DNA from: Syntrophaceae bacterium UBA5761
GTDB taxonomy: Bacteria > Desulfobacterota > Syntrophia > Syntrophales > UBA4778
Length of the DNA: 10,037 nt
NCBI GenBank assembly: GCA_002418885.1
Contig: DIEZ01000025.1
Span: 1,328-11,364 of the forward strand
Reading direction: 5' to 3'
Part shown: piece after piece, positions 1 through 5,436 of the stretch
Numbering within the stretch: the stretch's first letter is position 1
Layout: each line of letters starts with the position of its first letter
Notes under the pieces: model-generated
The model's input: the letters and a program-made list of their open reading frames with translations, nothing else
What the model was told of the DNA's origin: nothing
The model's database searches: none
Position numbers and translations under genes: made by a program

Positions 1-23
1 TCTACCGACTGAGCTACCGACCC
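1..23 (-). tRNA. 5' part of a tRNA gene, probably tRNA-Lys (cut by window edge)
   Basis: Read on the minus strand from position 23, the sequence starts GGGTCGG-TA-GCTC-AGTCGGTAGA. This matches a tRNA 5' half: a 7-base acceptor strand, U8 and A9, the first D-stem strand GCTC, and a D-loop with the GG pair. The remainder, including the anticodon, lies left of the window. The acceptor strand and D-arm closely resemble bacterial tRNA-Lys as I remember it, but without the anticodon the isotype is a guess. It is transcribed in the same direction as the prmA-rsmE-RDD operon, about 250 bases downstream of it. Confidence 0.8.
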
Positions 24-272
24 ACCTCTCTCTATTCTCAAAAAGCCTGTCCTTCCGGCTTTCTGAAAGACCACTGCGAGTAACGCCCCGTCAGGAACCA
101 CGAATACATTAGGTCAGGCTTAACCACTCCCACTCCGTACTCGAACGGGATATCCAAAACGCACCGGCTTCCGGCTTACCCGGTAATGACGAATCTGCTG
201 GCTTCCACACCGATTTTCATCGGAGCGATTCATCGGTCGGAGACCGACAAATATTAAAAAACCCCTCTTTTG
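24..272. other. gene-free spacer between the RDD gene and the tRNA
   Basis: I see no credible coding region in these roughly 250 bases. They contain small hairpins, given in minus-strand order: GTCGG/CCGAC with a 3-base loop (236-248), CCGAT/ATCGG with a GAAA loop (210-223), and AAAGCC/GGCTTT followed by a T run (42-62, listed separately). The heptamer CCGGCTT occurs three times (55-61, 164-170, 171-177), the last two in tandem. The AT-rich stretch at about 249-280 lies immediately after the RDD stop codon. The region presumably holds the 3' end of the operon transcript and the tRNA promoter, but I could not place a convincing promoter. Confidence 0.5.
39..62 (-). terminator. possible weak intrinsic terminator ahead of the tRNA
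   Basis: On the minus strand a 6-bp stem (AAAGCC / GGCTTT, 9-base loop GGAAGGACA) runs straight into a T run (GGCTTTTTGAG). The stem is short and only half GC, so it is marginal as a terminator. Its position downstream of the prmA-rsmE-RDD operon and about 20 bases before the tRNA 5' end is where an operon terminator would be expected. It could equally be part of the tRNA leader. Confidence 0.3.
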
Positions 273-746
273 TCAAGGTATTTTTGCGGACAAGTCCGGT
301 TGTACCCCCTCGGGGTGCAGGTCGACCCTGACGACGAGCGTCCCGGCGATCTTGTCGTGCCAGCCCTGCTTTCTGCTGTCGAAGGCGATCCAGATGAAGC
401 CGAGATAGAAGAAGGCAGCGGAAACGAGATACCCCACCCATCTGAGGAAGGCCTGGCGGGCCTTCAACGGCTCCCCCGCGTTCGTGATGACTCTCAGACC
501 GAGAATCCTTTTGCCTACGGTCTGCCCGGTTACGCTGTGAAAGTAAGTGAAGTAAAAGAGATTCATCGTCACGGCGATAAGGTAGTACAAAAACGGCAGG
601 GAGCTCAAGGTTGCGAAGTCAATGTCGGAACCGACGAGGCTTAGCCCAAGCATAAAAACGAACGTGGCCGCCGTCTGGAGCAGTATATTGTCTATCAGGA
701 ATGCCATCATCCTGCGGCCGAAACCGCCGTATTGAAAGAATGTCAT
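273..746 (-). CDS. RDD-family membrane protein
   Basis: A 157-residue integral membrane protein of the RDD family, whose members are small inner-membrane proteins with three predicted helices. Proposed roles for some members include ion transport; the function of this one is unknown. The start shows the family pattern: an aromatic/glycine-rich lead (YGGFGRR) with Arg11/Arg12, then helix 1 at about residues 13-38 carrying Asp19 (FLIDN). Helix 2 is at about 50-69, followed by the conserved loop TGQTVGKRILGLRV (73-86). Helix 3 is at about 103-122, followed by the closing motif WHDKIAGT (129-136). The ATG overlaps the rsmE stop as ATGA, so translation is probably coupled, and AAAGGGG lies 9 bases upstream. 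The last 15 or so residues are polar and look non-conserved. It is the distal gene of an operon with two methyltransferases, which does not itself suggest a substrate. Confidence 0.85.
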   Translation of the reverse strand: MTFFQYGGFGRRMMAFLIDNILLQTAATFVFMLGLSLVGSDIDFATLSSLPFLYYLIAVTMNLFYFTYFHSVTGQTVGKRILGLRVITNAGEPLKARQAFLRWVGYLVSAAFFYLGFIWIAFDSRKQGWHDKIAGTLVVRVDLHPEGVQPDLSAKIP

Positions 747-1504
747 CCGAGTTGGCCCCTTTCGTATTGGATGATGGTGAGTATGGCGATGGACGCCGTC
801 TCGACCTTCAGTATCCGCCGGCCAAGACCAACGGAAAGGTATTGGAGCTTCGATGCCCTGTCTACCTCGGAGGGTGCGAATCCACCTTCCGGCCCCACCA
901 TCACGACGATGTCATCTGTCTGTGCCGCGTTTTCATCCTTGAGGACCTCGCGTGCTCTCCTCTCTCTCTCTTCCTCCCAGAGAAGGAGCTTAAGGGCGCC
1001 GGGAACGCCCGCCTCGACGGCCTCCTCGAAGGAAAGTACGTCCGTCACCTCGGGGATGTCCGCTCTGCCGCATTGGCGGCAGGCCTCGACTGCAATCTTT
1101 TGCCACCGGGCCGTCTTGAGTCGCGATTTCTCCGCCGGAAGTCTTGGGATCGACCGGAGGGAATGGAAGGGGATAACCCTTGTTACGCCGAGTTCTGTCG
1201 TTTTCTGGACTATGACGTCCATTTTCGACCCCTTGGGAAGTGCCTGGGCGAGAGTGACCCTCACCCCGGCGGTGGACACGTCCCTTTTTTCCAGGATTTC
1301 GACGGCTGCCGAAACTGCGTCCAATTCCCGGATAACGGCATCGCATTCTTTGCCCCTGCCGTCGAAAAGAATCAGTCTGTCGCCTACCCTGAGCCTTAAT
1401 ACATTGCCGATGTAACGGCGGTTGTCGACACCGAGTCTGAGCCTGCTACCCACTTCCATCTCTTCCGGAAGATACAACCTCGGTGTGGTCAATTCAGGCG
1501 TCAT
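743..1504 (-). CDS. rsmE: 16S rRNA (uracil1498-N3)-methyltransferase RsmE
   Basis: A 253-residue SPOUT-class, SAM-dependent methyltransferase that modifies U1498 of 16S rRNA in the assembled small subunit. The N-terminal PUA-like RNA-binding part (about 1-70) contains LRLRVGDRLILFDGRGKE. The knotted SAM domain follows with the family signatures QKTTELGV (100-107), EACRQCGR (140-147), VGPEGGF (203-209) and LGRRILKVETA (227-237). The last is usually written LGxRILRxETA, so Lys replaces the common Arg, a mild deviation. Length is normal for the family. The ATG lies inside the 3' end of prmA (11-base overlap) with a G-rich AAAGGGGG stretch directly before it, and the TGA overlaps the RDD gene start. 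The prmA-rsmE pairing is common in bacteria and supports both calls. Cytoplasmic. Confidence 0.96.
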   Translation of the reverse strand: MTPELTTPRLYLPEEMEVGSRLRLGVDNRRYIGNVLRLRVGDRLILFDGRGKECDAVIRELDAVSAAVEILEKRDVSTAGVRVTLAQALPKGSKMDVIVQKTTELGVTRVIPFHSLRSIPRLPAEKSRLKTARWQKIAVEACRQCGRADIPEVTDVLSFEEAVEAGVPGALKLLLWEEERERRAREVLKDENAAQTDDIVVMVGPEGGFAPSEVDRASKLQYLSVGLGRRILKVETASIAILTIIQYERGQLG

Positions 1505-2423
1505 CCCCCTTTTTCATGACGTAGCACACCCACTCCTTGTCCCGAAGAACACGCCGGACCGACATGGTTGCCGCGAATGCCTCCTCCACTTTCTTCGCGT
1601 TCTGCTCGATGATGCCCGAAGCGATCAGGTACCGTCCGGGGCCGGTCAGCGAGACCAGATGGTTTTTCAGTTTCAGAAGGGTTTCCGCCGTCAGGTTGGC
1701 GACAACGAGGTCGAAAGTGCCGGTAGCCTTGCGTACATCGGTGTTGACTATCCTTACCCGGTCTTCCACGCCGTTTATGGCGACGTTCTTACGGGCTATC
1801 TCTACGGCCCTGGGGTCGTTGTCCAGGCCGCGGACGCTCTCTGCCCCCAGTTTTGCCGCAGCGATGGCGAGTATCCCCGTCCCTGTTCCCAAGTCGAGGA
1901 CCCGCCAAGCCGGAACTTTTCTGTCCTTGAGCAGAATGTCTTCCATCGCCTCCAGGCACATCCTCGTCGATGCGTGCTGTCCTGTCCCGAAGGCCATCCC
2001 TGGGTCGATGTCGACGACGATTTCACGGTGAAGGGGCGTGTATCTTTCCCAAGTTGGTTTGATGACGATGTTTTCCGCCAGGCGGATGGGCTTGAAATAT
2101 TTTTTCCACTGCTCTCCCCAGTCGGCATCGCCGATGAGCTGGGTCTTCACCGACGGTTTTTTCAGGTCCGGGAAGATCTCGGACAGGCTGTCGATGTATT
2201 TCTGAATGGTCATGATCTTCTTTTCGTTCGTGGGGCTGGCCGCAAAATAGGCCTTTAATTCTTCCGTTTCCGCCGGTTCATCGGTGACGTTCCGGTTATC
2301 TTCAAGAACCTCTTCCTGGAAGACGCCCTTTGCTCCCGATTCGGCAAGGAAATTAGAGAGCGCATCGACAAGTTGAGGCGGTGTCGAAATGACGATTTCG
2401 ATCCATCTGTCTTTTTCCGGCAT
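1494..2423 (-). CDS. prmA: ribosomal protein L11 methyltransferase PrmA
   Basis: A 309-residue SAM-dependent class I methyltransferase that methylates lysine and N-terminal amino groups of ribosomal protein L11. The N-terminal substrate-recognition domain (about 1-95) starts with WIEIVISTPPQLVDALSNFL. The family blocks follow in order: DWGEQWKKYFKP (101-112), the PrmA hallmark DPGMAFGTGQHAST (140-153), SAM motif I VLDLGTGTGILAIAAAKLG (175-193), the acidic LDNDP (200-204), and the motif IV region VVANLTAET (240-248). The usual fourth-motif sequence is VANIL, so VANLT is a small variant. Length fits the family. The ATG at 2423 has AAAGGTG 7 bases upstream. It is the first gene of the minus-strand operon and is driven by the divergent promoter region shared with the heme operon. 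Confidence 0.97.
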   Translation of the reverse strand: MPEKDRWIEIVISTPPQLVDALSNFLAESGAKGVFQEEVLEDNRNVTDEPAETEELKAYFAASPTNEKKIMTIQKYIDSLSEIFPDLKKPSVKTQLIGDADWGEQWKKYFKPIRLAENIVIKPTWERYTPLHREIVVDIDPGMAFGTGQHASTRMCLEAMEDILLKDRKVPAWRVLDLGTGTGILAIAAAKLGAESVRGLDNDPRAVEIARKNVAINGVEDRVRIVNTDVRKATGTFDLVVANLTAETLLKLKNHLVSLTGPGRYLIASGIIEQNAKKVEEAFAATMSVRRVLRDKEWVCYVMKKGDDA

Positions 2424-2430
2424 CCTTCTG

Positions 2431-2437
2431 CACCTTT
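2431..2437 (-). promoter_or_regulatory. ribosome binding site of prmA
   Basis: AAAGGTG on the minus strand, 7 bases before the prmA ATG. It fixes that start codon. Confidence 0.6.
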
Positions 2438-2457
2438 CTGTGTCGACCTGCCGACGA

Positions 2458-2480
2458 TTCCCCCAAGTATGCAGGGGGAA
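2458..2480 (-). promoter_or_regulatory. GC-capped hairpin in the prmA 5' leader
   Basis: TTCCCCC (2458-2464) and GGGGGAA (2474-2480) form a perfect 7-bp inverted repeat with a 9-base loop. On the minus strand it lies within the predicted prmA leader, between the candidate -10 (2495-2500) and the ribosome binding site. No T run follows, so it is not a simple terminator. It may affect leader stability or translation, or be a protein-binding site. Role unknown. Confidence 0.4.
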
Positions 2481-2494
2481 AGCCGCTAAAAGCT

Positions 2495-2523
2495 TCTATA
2501 ACCCGTTTTTCTTATTATTTCAA
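2495..2523 (-). promoter_or_regulatory. predicted sigma-70-type promoter of prmA-rsmE-RDD
   Basis: On the minus strand, TTGAAA (2523 to 2518) is followed after exactly 17 bases by TATAGA (2500 to 2495). These match the -35 and -10 consensus at 5 of 6 and 4 of 6 positions. The stretch is the most AT-rich of the intergenic region. The implied start near 2488 gives a leader of about 65 bases. The -35 lies inside the palindrome at 2517-2535. Confidence 0.5.
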
Positions 2524-2535
2524 GGAACTTGAAAT
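2517..2535. promoter_or_regulatory. palindrome 1: candidate operator between divergent promoters
   Basis: A perfect inverted repeat: ATTTCAAG (2517-2524), centre GAA, CTTGAAAT (2528-2535). Each arm carries a TTGAAA hexamer (minus strand 2523-2518, plus strand 2529-2534), so the two divergent -35 elements could be parts of one symmetrical site. An 8-bp arm with a 3-base centre is typical of sites for dimeric regulators. I do not recognise the sequence as any named operator. Confidence 0.45.
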
Positions 2536-2562
2536 TGCCAGACCTTCGTGGTAGCGTAAAAA
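2535..2562 (+). promoter_or_regulatory. predicted promoter of the heme operon
   Basis: TTGCCA (2535-2540, 5 of 6 to the -35 consensus), 16 bases, then TAAAAA (2557-2562, 4 of 6 to the -10). An alternative uses TTGAAA at 2529-2534 with a weaker -10, TAGCGT, at 2552-2557. Either choice places transcription start at about 2565-2570 and gives a leader of about 85-90 bases before sirC. No promoter-like gap is obvious elsewhere in the operon, so this would be the main one. Confidence 0.35.
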
Positions 2563-2567
2563 GCTAC
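2551..2567. repeat. short inverted repeat GTAGC / GCTAC
   Basis: GTAGC (2551-2555) and GCTAC (2563-2567) are separated by 7 A-rich bases. It lies midway between the two stronger palindromes and overlaps the predicted -10 of the heme operon. Five-bp arms are short enough to arise by chance. Listed because of its position. Confidence 0.25.
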
Positions 2568-2569
2568 GT

Positions 2570-2590
2570 TATCAGGAAAGATTCCTGATA
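2570..2590. promoter_or_regulatory. palindrome 2: candidate operator or 5'-end hairpin of the heme operon mRNA
   Basis: Arms TATCAGGAA (2570-2578) and TTCCTGATA (2582-2590) are perfectly complementary over 9 bp with the 3-base centre AGA. It sits at or just after the predicted transcription start. As DNA it could be an operator occluding initiation. As RNA it would be a 9-bp hairpin at the extreme 5' end, which can protect mRNA. There is no T run, so it is not a conventional terminator. It does not match an operator I can name. Confidence 0.45.
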
Positions 2591-2654
2591 GTTCGGGTGA
2601 TTGGGTGAAAAAGTGGGATTTGGAGCGCAAGTTGGTTATTGTAGGTCCAGTAGC

Positions 2655-3311
2655 TTGAGATACTATCCCCTCTACTTGAATATAGCGGACAAGAGGTGCG
2701 TCGTCGTCGGCGGAGGAGAGGTGGCGGCGAGAAAGGTAGAGCGGCTCGTCAGCTGCGGTGCCCGGGTGACGGTCATCGTAAGAGAGCTTGGGCCTGCACT
2801 GGATGTCTTGAAGAAGAACGGTCGGCTCGAACATGTCGAATCGGATTACCGGAAAGAACACCTCAGAGGGGCCTTCCTGGTTATCGGGGCGACGGACAGC
2901 CCCGAAGTGAACGAGAGGGTTTACAGGGACTCGAAGGAAGAGGGGATCCTGGTGAACGTCGTGGACGACCCCGGGCTTTGTGATTTCATCCTCCCGTCCC
3001 TGATGGAAAGAGGGGACCTCTCCATCGCGGTTTCCACGGGAGGGAAGAGCCCCGCCCTAGCCAGAAAGATAAGGCAGGAGCTGGAAAGCATCTACGGCCC
3101 CGAGTACGAAGTCCTCCTCGGGATCATGGGTGCCCTGCGGGAGAAGGTCCTTAGCCGACAAGGCCCATCGGAAGCGAACCGGCGGGTCTTCGAGTCCGTC
3201 CTGGATTCCGATGTCTTGGATAAGATAAGAAAGAAGGACTGGCAGGCCGCCAAGGAGAGTATCCGGAAGCTGACGGGAGAAGAGTTCGACGATTTCAATG
3301 TCGGGGAGTGA
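2655..3311 (+). CDS. sirC: precorrin-2 dehydrogenase (SirC / Met8 N-terminal type)
   Basis: A 218-residue NAD-dependent enzyme that oxidises precorrin-2 to sirohydrochlorin. It opens with the family start RYYPLYLNIADKRCVVVGGGEVAARK. The Rossmann GGGEVA is at 19-24, IGATDSPEVN at 77-86, the NVVDDPGLCDF block at 101-111 (Asp104 or Asp105 corresponds to the catalytic aspartate region of Met8p), and STGGKSPALARKIR at 127-140. The remaining helical C-terminal part is of Met8/SirC type. I chose the TTG at 2655 because homologs begin right here and AGGT lies 8 bases upstream. The frame stays open back to TTG 2601 and GTG 2613, but that extension shows no family sequence. Yeast Met8p also chelates iron and SirC proteins do not; this cannot be settled from sequence alone. 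First gene of the heme operon. Its stop overlaps the next start as TGATG. Confidence 0.93.
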   Translation: MRYYPLYLNIADKRCVVVGGGEVAARKVERLVSCGARVTVIVRELGPALDVLKKNGRLEHVESDYRKEHLRGAFLVIGATDSPEVNERVYRDSKEEGILVNVVDDPGLCDFILPSLMERGDLSIAVSTGGKSPALARKIRQELESIYGPEYEVLLGIMGALREKVLSRQGPSEANRRVFESVLDSDVLDKIRKKDWQAAKESIRKLTGEEFDDFNVGE

Positions 3312-4126
3312 TGGATAATCTTTTTCTTAACGTTACCCTGGGGCTTTATGTCTTGAGCACGCTGGGCTACACGGCATCCCTTCTTGTCCGTAGGGTCCAG
3401 GTAGCGAGGGTATCCACCTGGATTCTTTTTTTGGCCTTTCTTTTTCATGCCGCTTCGATCGGCCTGCGGTATGAGAGGATGGGTTACACGCCCGTCTTCG
3501 GCTGGTACGACTCCCTCTCTTTCTTCGCCTGGGCGATGACGGGGACCTACCTGGCTTTTCAACTGAAGACCAAGACGCGGGTCCTCGGCGCTTTCGTGTC
3601 TCCCCTCGCTTTCTTCGTCATGATGGCCGCCTCGACGGGGATGACGGAAGATGTTCGGCTGCCGGGAATCTTGAAAAGCGGCTTGGTCTCGGTTCACGCC
3701 ATCTTGTCCATCTCGGGAGAAGCCCTCTTCGCTCTGGCCTGCTGTGCGGGGGCCATGTACCTGATTCAGGACGGGTTCATCAGGCATCGGCGGTTCACGC
3801 GTTTAAGCAAGATGCTACCGCCCCTCAATGACCTGGACAGGATCAGCCATGTCTCTCTCCTTTGGGGTTTTCCGATCCTTACGCTCGGGGCGATCGCCGG
3901 TTCGGTCTGGGCGCGCACCGTTTGGGGGAGCCACTGGAGCTGGGACCCCAAGCAGGTGTGGACGCTGATGGCCTGGGTACTTTATGCCTTCGTACTCCAT
4001 CAGAGGCTCGCCCTCGGGTGGAGCGGAAGGAGGGCGGCATTGCTTTCCCTGGGGGCGCTTTGTCTCCTCCTCGTGACGTTCGTCGGCGTCAACGTGTTTT
4101 CCACGACGGTGCATCGCTTTGCGTAA
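3311..4126 (+). CDS. CcsA/HemX-like cytochrome c assembly membrane protein
   Basis: A 271-residue integral membrane protein of the CcsA/CcmC/HemX superfamily with about eight predicted helices. The diagnostic tryptophan-rich WWD-type motif WGSHWSWDPKQVW is at 205-217, and candidate heme-ligating histidines are at 46, 129, 180 and 230. Family members with this motif bind or transport heme for cytochrome c maturation. HemX homologs sit beside hemA (for example hemAXCDBL in Bacillus) and lower HemA protein level there. Its place directly before hemA suggests a HemX-like role or a link between heme synthesis and export, which is inference. No CcsB/ResB partner is in the window. ATG 3311 is preferred, overlapping the sirC stop (TGATG); a GTG at 3308 is possible. 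The GGGGAG before it is only about 2 bases away, so coupling is likely. Confidence 0.88.
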   Translation: MDNLFLNVTLGLYVLSTLGYTASLLVRRVQVARVSTWILFLAFLFHAASIGLRYERMGYTPVFGWYDSLSFFAWAMTGTYLAFQLKTKTRVLGAFVSPLAFFVMMAASTGMTEDVRLPGILKSGLVSVHAILSISGEALFALACCAGAMYLIQDGFIRHRRFTRLSKMLPPLNDLDRISHVSLLWGFPILTLGAIAGSVWARTVWGSHWSWDPKQVWTLMAWVLYAFVLHQRLALGWSGRRAALLSLGALCLLLVTFVGVNVFSTTVHRFA

Positions 4127-4130
4127 CGAC

Positions 4131-5405
4131 ATGAATATCGTCCTTGTCGGAATGAATCATCGGTCGGCGCCGCTCGAGATCAGGGAGAGGCTTTCGATCT
4201 CCTGTGAGGAGGATTCGTCGCCTGTGCGGGAAGTCCTGAAGATCCCCGACGTTCTCGAGGTCCTGTACCTCTCCACCTGCAACCGGGTGGAGGTCCTGGC
4301 CAGAGTGGAAGACAGGGATGGTGCAGTGAAGAGCCTCAAGGGCTTTGTTTTTTCCCACGGCAACCTTTCCGAGGAAGAACTCGAGAGGTGCCTCTACGTG
4401 TACAGCGGTGAAGAGGCGGTGCGCCATCTCTTCCGGGTGGCCTCCAGCCTGGATTCGATGGTGATTGGGGAACCCCAGATACTCGGCCAGGTGAAAGACG
4501 CCTACCGCCGGTGCGTCGACCAGAACGCCTCCGGTATAATCCTCAACAGGCTGCTCCACCATGCCTTCAGGGCGGCCAAGCGTGTGAGGACGGAGACCAG
4601 TATCGCCAACAACGCCGTCTCGGTGGGCTTCGCGGCCGTAGAGCTGGCGAAGAAGATTTTCGGCGACCTGAAGGGTAAGACGGCCTTGCTAATCGGGGCG
4701 GGAGAGATGTCCGAGCTCGCGGCGAGGCACCTGGTCAACCAGGGGGTCACGAAAATCATCGTGGCAAACAGGACTTTCGAGCGCGCCGTCAAGCTGGCGA
4801 ACGATTTTCACGGCACCCCGGTCGGGTTCGACCGGATGGAGGAGAAACTGCAGCAGGCGGACATAGTCATCAGCTCCACCGGTTCGCCGGGATACGTCAT
4901 CACTCGCGGGGTGGCCGCGGCGGCCTTGCACAGGAGGAAGAGCAGGCTCATGTTCTTCATCGACATCGCGGTGCCGCGGGACATCGACCCGGAGGTTGGC
5001 GGTATCGACAATGTCTATCTCTACAACATCGACGACCTGCAGGGCGTCGTCGATGCTAATCTGAAGAGCCGGCTGAAGGAGGCGCAAAAAGCGGAGGAAG
5101 TAGTAAGAGAAGAGGTCCGGAAGTTTGTTACCTGGTACCAGACGCTGGAGGCCGTGCCCACCATCAAGCAGCTGAAAGAGAAAATGGACGGCATCGTGAA
5201 GGGGGAGCTGGAGCGGGCGCCCCGTTGGATCAAGGACCTGGATGAGGAGGGAAAGAAGGAGATCGAGATCCTCATCTCTTCGGTCCTGAACAAGGTGCTC
5301 CACGACCCGATCACGGGCCTCAAAGAGGAGACCTGCGAGGACGGCGGCCTCTCTTACATCGCCGCGATCAGAAGGCTGTTCAGACTCGATGACGGTAAAA
5401 ATTAG
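4131..5405 (+). CDS. hemA: glutamyl-tRNA reductase
   Basis: A 424-residue enzyme that reduces glutamyl-tRNA(Glu) to glutamate-1-semialdehyde with NADPH, the first committed step of C5-pathway tetrapyrrole synthesis. The N-terminal catalytic domain starts MNIVLVGMNHRSAPLEIRERL and contains LSTCNR with the catalytic Cys50, then SLDSMVIGEPQILGQVKDAY (106-125). The NADPH-binding domain has LLIGAGEMSELAARHL (186-201). A long helical spine and C-terminal dimerisation domain follow (about 310-424). Length is normal. The ATG at 4131 is 4 bases after the upstream stop, and there is no recognisable Shine-Dalgarno sequence, so translation probably depends on coupling. A TTG at 4119 is in frame, but the family start is at 4131. 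HemL, needed for the next step, is not in the window. Confidence 0.98.
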   Translation: MNIVLVGMNHRSAPLEIRERLSISCEEDSSPVREVLKIPDVLEVLYLSTCNRVEVLARVEDRDGAVKSLKGFVFSHGNLSEEELERCLYVYSGEEAVRHLFRVASSLDSMVIGEPQILGQVKDAYRRCVDQNASGIILNRLLHHAFRAAKRVRTETSIANNAVSVGFAAVELAKKIFGDLKGKTALLIGAGEMSELAARHLVNQGVTKIIVANRTFERAVKLANDFHGTPVGFDRMEEKLQQADIVISSTGSPGYVITRGVAAAALHRRKSRLMFFIDIAVPRDIDPEVGGIDNVYLYNIDDLQGVVDANLKSRLKEAQKAEEVVREEVRKFVTWYQTLEAVPTIKQLKEKMDGIVKGELERAPRWIKDLDEEGKKEIEILISSVLNKVLHDPITGLKEETCEDGGLSYIAAIRRLFRLDDGKN

Positions 5406-5436
5406 GTTGCCCTTCACGTGATTCGCTGTTGATTAT

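Noticed and set aside
140..165. tRNA T-arm-like string (minus strand CCCGTTCGAGTACGG)
   Set aside because: The flanking bases do not form a 5-bp T-stem, and no matching acceptor, D-arm or anticodon arm exists around it.
701..2258. Plus-strand open frames across rsmE and prmA
   Set aside because: They are shadows of the two minus-strand methyltransferases, whose family motifs are complete and in frame. The shadow translations have no recognisable domain.
2551..2590. Intrinsic terminator or attenuator at the start of the heme operon
   Set aside because: The hairpins at 2551-2567 and 2570-2590 are not followed by a T run, and no leader peptide or alternative pairing is evident. An operator or 5'-end hairpin fits better.
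2601..2654. N-terminal extension of sirC from TTG 2601 or GTG 2613
   Set aside because: The extra 14-18 residues have no family similarity, while the conserved RYYPLYL start follows TTG 2655 with AGGT 8 bases upstream.
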